Source: Desulfobulbaceae bacterium (GTDB lineage Bacteria > Desulfobacterota > Desulfobulbia > Desulfobulbales > SURF-16). Taken from it: 5,757 bases of DNA. The notes beneath the pieces are model-generated. The model had not been told where the DNA came from. It searched no databases and was given only the letters and a program-made list of their open reading frames with translations. A program made the position numbers and the translations under genes. The stretch covers positions 1 to 5,757 of the forward strand of contig JANTFJ010000185.1 in the NCBI GenBank assembly GCA_024763495.1, given 5' to 3'. Of this stretch, positions 1-5,075 are shown in pieces (position 1 is the first letter of the stretch; every line of letters starts with the position of its first letter).

Positions 1-294
1 GCCAGGATTGCTGATCTGTACGGTCAAAGGCTTGTCGCCGAGGATTATTGGGTACGTTTGGCCTTGTGTAAATACGAGCAGAGCAAGCCCACGATAGGCG
101 GTTTCTACCTCCTGCTTGCTGTCTGCCGCCAGTTTCCCTTTGAAGATGGAACTTTTAGCCAGGGTATCAAAACCAAGAAGTTCAATTTCGACTTCGGCCT
201 GGGAATGTATAACCAGTCTGGCCCAGGCAGAATAAGGAACTGCAGCAACAGAACAAATAAGCGTTAAAAGTATGATGAATATTTTTTGAGGTAT
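1..294 (-). pseudogene. Secreted protein of unknown function, 5' part only, no usable start codon
   Basis: A minus-strand frame stays open from a TGA at 325-327 to the left edge, so the 3' end lies outside the window. The reading begins IPQKIFIILLTLICSVAAV and continues PYSAWA then RLVIH. This is a convincing Sec signal peptide: a basic residue, a hydrophobic core and AWA as the likely cleavage site. The mature part is soluble and rich in beta-type segments (for example VEIELLGF, ALLVFTQGQ, PIILGDKPLTVQI). I do not recognise the family. No ATG, GTG or TTG lies in frame between the upstream stop and the hydrophobic core. The codon where a start is expected is ATA at 292-294. A REP-like doublet ends 20 bases upstream, so the original start region was probably lost or displaced by that insertion. 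Coding status is supported by the signal peptide and the open frame. Calling it broken is inference. Confidence 0.6.
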
Positions 295-312
295 TGAATT
301 CTTTGAAGCTAC

Positions 313-380
313 GTAGGGTGCGTATCACGCACCATTTCTGGCTCCGGCATCATTTTTTTGGTGCATGATATGCACCCTAT
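313..380. repeat. REP-like doublet: two inverted hairpins with compensatory changes
   Basis: Two 21-base arms, 314-334 and 359-379, are inverted copies matching at 19 of 21 positions. Each arm is also a hairpin by itself. The left one pairs GGTGCGT (317-323) with ACGCACC (327-333) around loop ATC. The right one pairs GGTGCAT (360-366) with ATGCACC (370-376) around loop GAT. The two differences between arms are a G-to-A and a C-to-T that pair with each other, so each stem stays perfect. The left hairpin is preceded by GTAG and the right one, read on the minus strand, by ATAG. GTAG beside a short palindrome is the hallmark of REP sequences mobilised by RAYT transposases. A RAYT fragment directly abuts the right arm. 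Confidence 0.8.
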
Positions 381-469
381 ACCTGCAAAAAACATACCTG
401 GCGATTATTACCCCGCTGGATGATATGTAGCGGGATTCCTGGGTAAACGAGTCGTGAGCGTCTTGGCAT
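377..469 (-). pseudogene. REP-associated tyrosine transposase (Y1/RAYT), N-terminal fragment
   Basis: From ATG at 467-469 the frame reads MPRRSRLVYPG then IPLHIIQRGNNRQVCF, then FLQV's last residues and a TAG at 377-379. The MPRRxRLVxPGIPxHxIQRGNNRQ pattern is the conserved N-terminus of TnpA_REP (Y1_Tnp, IS200/IS605-like) single-strand transposases. They cut and join DNA with one catalytic tyrosine and an HUH metal site. Only 30 codons remain, against roughly 200 or more in the family, and the HUH motif and tyrosine are gone. The stop codon is supplied by the adjoining REP-like arm, so the break is exactly at that repeat. Family recognition is by memory of the N-terminal signature. The truncation is read directly. 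Confidence 0.77.
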
Positions 470-526
470 GGTTGGTAATTTAGCAACATTTTAGAATAAC
501 CTCAAGAAAAACCGTGGTCTGTCCCC
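470..526 (-). mobile_element. Probable left end of the Y1 transposase relic
   Basis: Read on the minus strand, this leader begins GGGGACAGACCACGGTTTTT (526 down to 507) and runs AT-rich into the transposase ATG at 469. I recall this type of GGGGACAGACC head upstream of many RAYT genes in proteobacteria, so I take 526 as the probable element boundary. That boundary is inference. No matching right end is visible in the window. Confidence 0.5.
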
Positions 527-569
527 TGTTTCATTCGAAGGTTAAGATTGGCAAATCGAAGTTCTAATG

Positions 570-602
570 AAAAAGGCAGGTAATTCTGAAAAATCACCTG
601 CC
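570..602 (-). terminator. Rho-independent terminator after the PIN/antitoxin pair
   Basis: On the minus strand a 7-bp stem, GGCAGGT (602-596) with ACCTGCC (581-575), closes a 14-base loop and is followed directly by TTTTT (574-570). There is no T-run on the plus-strand side. It lies about 110 bases beyond the antitoxin stop and would end that transcript. The loop is long, so strength is uncertain. Confidence 0.55.
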
Positions 603-709
603 GTCTTCAAATCCGAGCTTATCGCAGAACATATCAACTTTTAGTGACATAACCACGTTTATATCATGGATGTGGCAACCTCAAAACAACGAGCAAAAAA
701 ATAAACTGC

Positions 710-892
710 CTAAAGGCCTGGCTCTGTTCGATCTGTTTTTGTCAGTTTTGGCGGAAGAGATATAACCCGACGACCTCCGAGTTTTTCTGAGGCTTTGAGG
801 TCGTCATAAATCGCTTGCAGATTAAAATTAAACTTCTTTGCATGTTCCAGCCGTGCTTTTCTTACTTCTTTAACAATTGGGTCTTGCCACAT
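710..892 (-). CDS. Small antitoxin-like protein partnered with a PIN-domain toxin
   Basis: This 60-residue protein begins MWQDPIVKEVRKARLEHAKK, followed by FNFNLQAIYDDLK and GGRRVISLPPK. I recognise the pattern (W-x-D-x-IV-x-EV-R near the start, hydrophobic-plus-DLK helix, basic VxSLPPK tail) from small proteins encoded beside VapC-like PIN proteins, where they act as putative antitoxins. ATG at 892 is preferred over starts further upstream because GGGAGAA (904-898) lies five bases before it and because it begins just after the PIN stop, leaving 2 bases between the genes. The gene is intact although its toxin is not, so it is now an orphan. Translation was probably coupled to the upstream PIN gene, and its former promoter was presumably lost with the toxin 5' end. 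Antitoxin function is inferred from context and family memory. Confidence 0.7.
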   Translation of the reverse strand: MWQDPIVKEVRKARLEHAKKFNFNLQAIYDDLKASEKLGGRRVISLPPKLTKTDRTEPGL

Positions 893-894
893 AG

Positions 895-1197
895 TTATTC
901 TCCCATCAGTTCTTCCGGTGTACAAATTATAGGGGCAGCATAGCCTTGTGAAATACATACTGAAGCAACGCCTCTACGCATTTCGGCATTGGCAATATGA
1001 CGACAGTTCCATGTTAAAATATAGTCCATGCCGTGTACAGTAGCCACCGCGATGTGAAGGGCATCTTCTTTCACACTTTCCGGGATAGGCCCCACTTGAA
1101 CAAGACAGCTGGCTAAATCCAGTATATCCTTGTTCAGTTCCAGAAGGGGAATATTTTTCAATGCTTTAAGCCGCTTTTGAGAAGCTGCTTTATCCCC
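895..1197 (-). pseudogene. PIN-domain (VapC-like) toxin, N-terminal half deleted
   Basis: The surviving frame reads GDKAASQKRLKALKNIPLLE at its start and contains VKEDALHIAVATVHGMDYIL, TWNCRHIANAEMRRG and the ending CTPEELMGE. These match the C-terminal two thirds of a PIN ribonuclease family: the GDxxAAxxRL helix, the EDALHIA acidic helix, LTWNCxHIAN and a TPxELMGE tail. PIN nucleases need a cluster of acidic residues. The first (DTS-type start) and second lie in the missing roughly 50-60 residues, so the enzyme should be inactive. The reading stops making sense at 1197-1200, where the 152-bp repeat begins, and the missing part is not found beyond that repeat. A TTG at 1159-1161 gives an 88-residue frame but has no support as a real start. 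Confidence 0.8.
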
Positions 1198-1199
1198 GG

Positions 1200-1351
1200 G
1201 GGATTAGGGGACGTTCTTCAGATTATAAGTTTCGGTTTGTCAACGAGTGTAAAATGTATTTCTTCAACAAATATCATGTTTTGTTCTCATTCAAAAAAGA
1301 GATACAGAATGTAAGAAACTTATAATCTGAAGAACGTCCCTCCATATTCGC
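1200..1351. mobile_element. 152-bp palindromic non-autonomous element (MITE/REPIN-like), copy 1
   Basis: This matches 3143-3294 at 149 of 152 positions in the same orientation, with no gaps; the differences are at 1221, 1243 and 1301. Its ends carry perfect 26-bp inverted repeats at 1208-1233 and 1315-1340 (head GGGACGTTCTTCA). A further inner pairing, GTATTTCTT against AAGAGATAC, lets most of the element fold back on itself. Short outer tails, GGGATTAG on the left and TCCATATTCGC on the right, are also shared between copies. There is no internal gene. No target duplication is visible, which is more in line with Y1-type mobilisation than a DDE transposase. The left edge coincides with the truncation of the PIN gene. 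Confidence 0.85.
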
Positions 1352-1902
1352 TAACCAGTGAAAATCGTAGGACGATTATTTTTATAAGGAGAAAAACAGA
1401 AAATATTATCCAAAGACCAGAGGTTCAATTTAAGAAGAAGGCGCACTGACGGTTAAGATTGGAAAGATGTATATTATCTTTTTAAGGTGCCAGAACCATC
1501 ATCACGATATCCCAAGCAGTCACTACAAACATAAGTGAAAGTTATGGTATTGCTGTCTTGTATTGTACCAATGCTATATGTGGTTCCGGGGCACCCTGGG
1601 GTGGTTTGATTAACAGTAAAATTCAATTGACTGCCATTAATAGTGCCGTTCATTGTACCTTGGGCACCGTTTTCAGCGCTAAATAACCCTGTTATGGTGT
1701 TGCCTGATTGTATTAAAGAAAAATTAGCGCTGACTTCACTCCAGCCTTGTGCTCGAAGTATGCTATCAGTATATGTCCCCACCCACATTCCGGTCAAATC
1801 AATGTCATTTACGCTATATTCATGCCGGGTGTACCGGTCAGTTATTACAGTGGTGGCTGACTGCTCCCAGTTAGAGTTAGAATCATAGTCAGAATAAACC
1901 TC

Positions 1903-2121
1903 AATATCCGGCACGGAAACATGAAAGAAATTAACATCTATCCGTCCACCGGTATCAAACCAGACCTTGACAAACAACTCTGGATTTTCCGAGCTTCCCC
2001 ATGAAACATCTGATGGGTTGGCATAAAAATATCCCCAAACAACTTTATCCCCCCGTGATGTGGTATCTTGTCCACCCTGACGAAACACAGCGTCAACAAG
2101 TCCTTTCTCTTCAGTATTAAT
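1903..2121 (-). repeat. Domain B of the tandem duplication
   Basis: Seventy-three codons align without gaps to domain A at 2329-2547, with 57 identical residues. Similarity continues weakly past the end of each copy (VYSD, then TDRYTRHEY against SQRYIRQYY), so the duplicated unit is longer than the conserved core. The divergence indicates an old intragenic duplication. Confidence 0.85.
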
Positions 2122-2328
2122 CATGGCGCCTATGTCTAAAGTCCCGCTGATTGTATAGGCATAAGGATTTCCTGTCTGACTGTATCCTGATGGTGCAATG
2201 CCATCTTCCGTCTGTACCTCGGAAGCACTCTGTCCGTTTTTATAATATTGTCTAATGTAACGTTGGGAGGTAGTGGTAGTTCCCTGCTCATCCACAGTGC
2301 CATCATAATTAAAATCTGAATATACTTA

Positions 2329-2547
2329 AATATCCGGAACAGAGACGTGGAAGTAGTTGACATCAACCCGACCGCTGACATCAAACCAGACCTTGACGAA
2401 TATCTCCGGATTATTCAAGCTACCCCAGTTAACATCAGAAGGATTGGCATAAAAATATCCCCATAATACCATATCACCTCTGGATGTTGTGTCCTCACCA
2501 CCTTTTTGCCAGACAGCTTCAACAGGACCTTTTTCTTCAGTATTAAT
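2329..2547 (-). repeat. Domain A of the tandem duplication
   Basis: This is the first copy, directly after the signal peptide and a short linker. It ends in FHVSVPDI one codon before the in-frame TAA, so a product ending at that stop would still be a complete secreted single-domain protein. Confidence 0.85.
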
Positions 2548-2685
2548 AACGGCGGCAATCCAAAGGTCGGAAGTAATCTGGTTCCCTGAAGGAGTTAAGG
2601 CAAAGGTGGGCACAGCAGAAAGACAAAAAGCCATAACCGCTATAGCCAATATAATTATTTCATTGTTTCTTCTCTTCATTGTCAT

Positions 2686-2691
2686 TTCCTC
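2686..2691 (-). promoter_or_regulatory. Ribosome binding site deciding the start at 2679
   Basis: GAGGAA on the minus strand abuts ATG 2685 with no spacing but is six bases from ATG 2679, which fits normal spacing and gives a better signal-peptide n-region (MKRRNN). Confidence 0.6.
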
Positions 2692-2701
2692 AATTATTAT
2701 A

Positions 2702-2882
2702 GTGGCTCAACAACACGACACTTCAACCACGTCAAATTTAAAAACAGGTAAATTGAGTCATGCGGTAATCCCCACGAAAAATAAAAGTGATGGATTCAGT
2801 GAACCTCGGAAGGAGTTTATGGTAGAACCACCGTATCCTACACACTAATGCGGGATACCCGCAACCCAATTTAAGACGAAGT
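2702..2882. other. Intergenic stretch with one small hairpin, no gene seen
   Basis: It separates the divergent secreted-protein gene (minus) and the truncated gene at 2952 (plus). I find no convincing coding sequence. A compact hairpin TGCGGG-ATA-CCCGCA lies at 2849-2863 (6-bp stem, three-base loop), similar in architecture to the REP-like stems near 317-376 but different in sequence. It has no T-run and so is not a terminator. Confidence 0.4.
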
Positions 2883-2953
2883 ATGAGCCGCCCCTGTTGT
2901 ATAATGAAAGATATCTCAAAAAATTTCATTTCAACAAACAGGAGGCAGCTCAT
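2883..2953 (+). promoter_or_regulatory. Inverted repeat that can sequester the start and RBS of the gene at 2952
   Basis: ATGAGC (2883-2888) pairs with GCTCAT (2948-2953), GCC (2890-2892) with GGC (2944-2946), CCTGTT (2893-2898) with AACAGG (2937-2942), and AATGAAA (2903-2909) with TTTCATT (2924-2930). This gives about 22 base pairs with one mismatch, one bulge and a small internal loop. The right arm contains the strong AGGAGG (2940-2945) and most of the start codon. Folding would hide both in transcripts that read through from outside. Some transposase genes (IS10, IS50) use this trick. The pairing is read directly; the regulatory role is inferred. Confidence 0.6.
2940..2945 (+). promoter_or_regulatory. 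Strong ribosome binding site AGGAGG
   Basis: A perfect AGGAGG six bases before ATG 2952 fixes that start over upstream alternatives. It lies inside the right arm of the inverted repeat. Confidence 0.75.
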
Positions 2954-3257
2954 GAAAGAATTTATAAAAAGGTTTTCAGGTCTAGTCAAGGGAACTATCA
3001 GTGGATTTGACCGAATAGTTTTCAAAGGACTTGTACTTCCTTTGATGTCTTCCTGTGAAGTGATGTTTTTCTGCAGATCCAGAAGTATCCTTAACAAAGA
3101 TTATAAGCAATGGATGATGACACAAACAGCAGGGATAATTGAGGGATTAGGGGACGTTCTTCAAATTATAAGTTTCGGTTTGTCAGCGAGTGTAAAATGT
3201 ATTTCTTCAACAAATATCATGTTTTGTTCTCATTCAAAAAAGATATACAGAATGTAA
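2952..3257 (+). pseudogene. Truncated uncharacterised protein, fused to the 152-bp element
   Basis: From ATG 2952 the first 64 residues look native: MKEFIKRFSGLVKGTISGFD, then RIVFKGLVLPLM and SILNKDYKQWMMTQTAGIIE. I recall a family of several hundred residues in Desulfobacterales with this start (VKGxxxGFDRIVFKG, then LNKDYKxWM, then RIIED). It is uncharacterised and often multi-copy, possibly from mobile elements. At 3143 the frame enters the 152-bp element, and residues 65-101 (ending KKIYRM, stop at 3255-3257) are encoded by the element. No continuation of the family is seen to the right, so the rest was deleted or moved. The strong RBS means the 101-residue fusion could still be translated. 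Confidence 0.65.
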
Positions 3258-3294
3258 GAAACTTATAATCTGAAGAACGTCCCTCCATATTCGC
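3143..3294. mobile_element. 152-bp palindromic non-autonomous element, copy 2
   Basis: Second copy of the element at 1200-1351, in the same orientation. The inverted arms are 3151-3176 and 3258-3283. The change at 3164 (A instead of G) breaks one arm pair, so arm pairing is 25 of 26 here and copy 1 looks more ancestral or better preserved. It interrupts the gene starting at 2952 after codon 64. The flanks of the two copies are unrelated, so the boundaries are where identity ends: A before 3143 and A at 3295. Confidence 0.85.
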
Positions 3295-3425
3295 ATATTC
3301 AACGAGTATATGGCCGGAATAATACAAGTACTTTCTCCAGAGAAAAAAATTGAGTTTTCTAGTGGTTTTTATGGGCGCGTTATGAAAAAACAGTTTGAAA
3401 AGAGTATACAGTAAGAAAAACATGT
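3295..3425 (+). other. Right flank of copy 2, with a 34-codon open frame of doubtful status
   Basis: A plus frame, ATG at 3310 to TAA at 3412-3414, reads MAGIIQVLSPEKKIEFSSG and ends KKQFEKSIQ. The same frame is open back into the element, so it could be the tail of a gene cut by the insertion. It does not look like a continuation of the gene at 2952 and I do not recognise it. No ribosome site precedes it. Confidence 0.25.
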
Positions 3426-3470
3426 GGTCAGGTCTTGAAATATAACTTTCTTATATTTCAAGACGTTACC
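3426..3470. repeat. Perfect 14-bp inverted repeat, REP-type hairpin relic
   Basis: GTCTTGAAATATAA (3432-3445) and its exact reverse complement (3451-3464) flank loop CTTTC. After a symmetric 3x3 internal loop the stem continues with GGT (3426-3428) and ACC (3468-3470). No T-run follows on either strand, so a terminator is unlikely. I recall GGTCAGGTCTTG-type heads in Y1-associated repeats, so I read it as another small mobile repeat. It ends directly against the remnant at 3471. Confidence 0.6.
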
Positions 3471-3614
3471 ATGTCTTTTGCGTCGCAGGGCGTGGAGCAC
3501 GCGCATGGCGGCGTCCCTGAATCACTTACAGTTATGGGGTTGTCGCTGCTAGGGTGTACTTTATTGAGCGCTATCGGTGTAAGGATAAAGAGTGACAGGA
3601 TATTGAATTCTTAA
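3471..3614 (+). pseudogene. PEP-CTERM-like C-terminal tail of a lost exported protein
   Basis: The 47-codon frame starts MSFASQGVEHAHGG and continues VPESLTVMGLSLLG, CTLLSAIGV and RIKSDRILNS, then TAA at 3612-3614. This is the three-part layout of a PEP-CTERM sorting signal: a VPEP-like motif (here VPES), one hydrophobic segment and a short basic tail. In the family this tail is recognised by an exosortase (EpsH-like) that cuts exported proteins at the membrane. The body of the protein is missing. The remnant begins right at the hairpin 3426-3470, no ribosome site precedes the ATG, and the second proline of VPEP is replaced by serine. Base composition is also higher in GC than its flanks. A chance open frame cannot be excluded. 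Confidence 0.45.
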
Positions 3615-3701
3615 GGATCCAACAAACAGGAAGTTAGAGGTACCAGGACAATGTGTCAAGAATAAAGATTTGACCCCATTGAAATAGCACGGAATAATGG
3701 G
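3615..3701. other. Intergenic stretch downstream of hslU with possible repeat end
   Basis: No gene is seen. On the minus strand after the hslU stop, GGGGTCAAATCTTTATTCTTG (about 3677-3656) contains a weak GTCAA/TTGAC pairing and resembles, from memory, leader sequences of Y1-type elements. CCCATT and AATGGG flank a 13-base loop next to the hslU stop but no T-run follows, so I do not call a terminator. Confidence 0.3.
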
Positions 3702-5075
3702 CTAGAGAATATAACGGCTCAAATCCTCATTCTCGGCCACCTCAGCCAGTTGCTGACGAACGTAATCAGCAGTCACAAGAAATGTTTTTTCTTCCATGTC
3801 AGGCGCGGCAAATGACAATTCTTCCAGCATTCTTTCCATTATGGTATGCAGGCGCCTGGCCCCGATGTTTTCAGTCCTGTCATTTACCTCAGCAGCCATT
3901 TTTGCTATTTCTCTGATAGCATCATCTTCAAAGGTCAATTCAATACCCTCTGTGGCTATGAGGGCAATATACTGTTTAACCAGGGCATTTTGCGGTTCAG
4001 TTAGAATCCTGAAAAACTCTTCCTTGCCCAGGGCGTCAAGCTCTACCCTGATCGGGAAGCGTCCCTGAAGTTCAGGAACCAGATCAGAAGGCTTGCAAAG
4101 ATGAAAAGCGCCGGAAGCGATAAAAAGAATGTGATCTGTCCGTACCATGCCGTACTTTGTCGTCACAGTAGACCCTTCAACAATGGGCAGCAGGTCGCGC
4201 TGTACACCTTCTCTTGATATTTCACCGGATTGAGAGACGCCCTGGCGAGAGGCAATTTTGTCTATTTCATCAAGGAAAACTATGCCTGACTGCTCCGTAC
4301 GTCGAATGGCAAGCTCAGTTACCTTGTCCATTTCAATCAATTTTTCCGCCTCTTCATGCTTAAGAATTTCCAGGGCTTCACAGACTTTCAATTTTCGCCG
4401 CTGGTTCTTTTTGGGGAATATTTTACCAAACATATCTTTCATGCTGGAGCCGACATCATCCATTCCCGTGTTGGAAAAAATTTCAACCATGGGCATTTGC
4501 TGGGGTTGCTGCACATCCATTTCCACTATTTTATCATCAAATTTTCCTTTATGAAGCATTTGACGAAATTTTTCTCTGGTTGAATCCGGGGCAACTTCGG
4601 GAATATCCATCGGCACTGGGTTGGAAGCAGTATTTTTAGATGCTGGAGCCAGGGGGGGCAGCAAAAGGTCAAGGATTCTTTCTTCAGCCTGGCGGGCAGC
4701 TTTGATTTCAACCTTTTCACCGGCCTCTTTTTTGACCATATTAATAGCAAGCTCGGTCAGGTCGCGAATCATGGATTCGACGTCTCTTCCGACATAGCCG
4801 ACTTCGGTAAATTTTGAGGCCTCTATTTTTAAAAACGGTGACTGGGCCAGGTTGGCCAATCGCCGGGCAATTTCAGTTTTGCCGACTCCGGTAGGCCCTA
4901 TCATGATAATATTTTTCGGGGCTATTTCATCACGCAGCGGCGGTTCAACCTGCTGCCGACGCCAGCGATTTCTCAAGGCAACAGCCACAAAACGTTTAGC
5001 GTCATGCTGGCCGATTATATATTCATCAAGTTTATTGACGATTTCTTTTGGAGTTAATGGCGTTCCGTCTGTCAT
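3702..5075 (-). CDS. hslU: ATP-dependent protease ATPase subunit HslU (ClpY)
   Basis: This is the AAA+ unfoldase of the cytoplasmic HslVU protease. It binds and unfolds substrates with ATP, threads them into HslV and activates it. It has 457 residues against 443 in E. coli. Order: N-terminal LTPKEIVNKLDEYIIGQ; Walker A GPTGVGKT at 60-67; pore loop GYVG at 93-96; intermediate (I) domain from about 110 to 245; Walker B FLDEID at 267-272; arginine-finger region ELQGRFPIRVEL with R339; sensor-2 GARRL with R407/R408; and the C-terminal EDLSRYIL tail that docks into HslV pockets. Nothing essential is missing. Its ATG overlaps the hslV TGA by four bases (5072-5075), and GGTGGA eight bases upstream serves as RBS, so the two are co-transcribed and probably translationally coupled. 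The extra residues compared with E. coli lie before Walker B, mainly in the I domain. Confidence 0.98.
   Translation of the reverse strand: MTDGTPLTPKEIVNKLDEYIIGQHDAKRFVAVALRNRWRRQQVEPPLRDEIAPKNIIMIGPTGVGKTEIARRLANLAQSPFLKIEASKFTEVGYVGRDVESMIRDLTELAINMVKKEAGEKVEIKAARQAEERILDLLLPPLAPASKNTASNPVPMDIPEVAPDSTREKFRQMLHKGKFDDKIVEMDVQQPQQMPMVEIFSNTGMDDVGSSMKDMFGKIFPKKNQRRKLKVCEALEILKHEEAEKLIEMDKVTELAIRRTEQSGIVFLDEIDKIASRQGVSQSGEISREGVQRDLLPIVEGSTVTTKYGMVRTDHILFIASGAFHLCKPSDLVPELQGRFPIRVELDALGKEEFFRILTEPQNALVKQYIALIATEGIELTFEDDAIREIAKMAAEVNDRTENIGARRLHTIMERMLEELSFAAPDMEEKTFLVTADYVRQQLAEVAENEDLSRYIL

Larger units (their letters stand above)
1474..2679 (-). pseudogene. Secreted tandem-domain protein with in-frame stop
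   Basis: One frame of 402 codons is interrupted by a single TAA at 2326-2328. The ATG at 2679 is chosen over the one at 2685 because GAGGAA (2691-2686) touches the latter but sits six bases before the former. The N-terminus MKRRNNEIIILAIAVMAF and cleavage at TFA-LTP form a signal peptide. Domain A (2329-2547) and domain B (1903-2121) are 73 residues each and identical at 57; both contain INTEEKG, DTTSRGD, WGYFYANPSDV, FVKVWFD and FHVSVPDI. The C-terminus (from DLTGMWVGTYTDS) resembles small lipocalin-like barrel domains with QSGNTITGLF and GTINGSQLNF strands. I cannot name the family or a function. The TAA replaces the GAG found at the same place after domain B. No ribosome site precedes the next possible start, GTG at 2295. 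Confidence 0.78.

Noticed and set aside
58..267. Plus-strand open frame of 69 codons
   Set aside because: It lies opposite the signal-peptide reading on the minus strand, has no RBS and shows no recognisable protein features.
412..434. CCCGCT/AGCGGG hairpin as a regulatory site
   Set aside because: It falls inside the coding sequence of the Y1 transposase fragment (codons for IPLHIIQRG) and has no T-run.
690..716. Second terminator directly after the antitoxin stop (GCC-TTTA-GGC followed by a T-rich run)
   Set aside because: The stem is only three pairs, or four with an impossible two-base loop. The hairpin at 575-602 is far stronger.
540..1462. Shared 12-mer GGTTAAGATTGG at 540-551 and 1451-1462
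   Set aside because: One or two 12-mer matches are expected by chance in a window of this size, and flanking bases do not extend the match.
2696..2701. TATAAT on the minus strand as promoter of the secreted tandem-domain gene
   Set aside because: It lies immediately before the RBS, leaving almost no leader, and no -35 box occurs at proper spacing (TTTGAC is 29 bases away).
2900..2905. TATAAT on the plus strand as promoter of the gene at 2952
   Set aside because: No reasonable -35 hexamer lies 16-18 bases upstream. It may be incidental within the inverted repeat.
2932..3631. Shared CAACAAACAGGA at 2932-2943 and 3620-3631, and TATTGAATTCTT near 293 and 3601
   Set aside because: These are isolated 12-base matches with unrelated flanks, consistent with chance.
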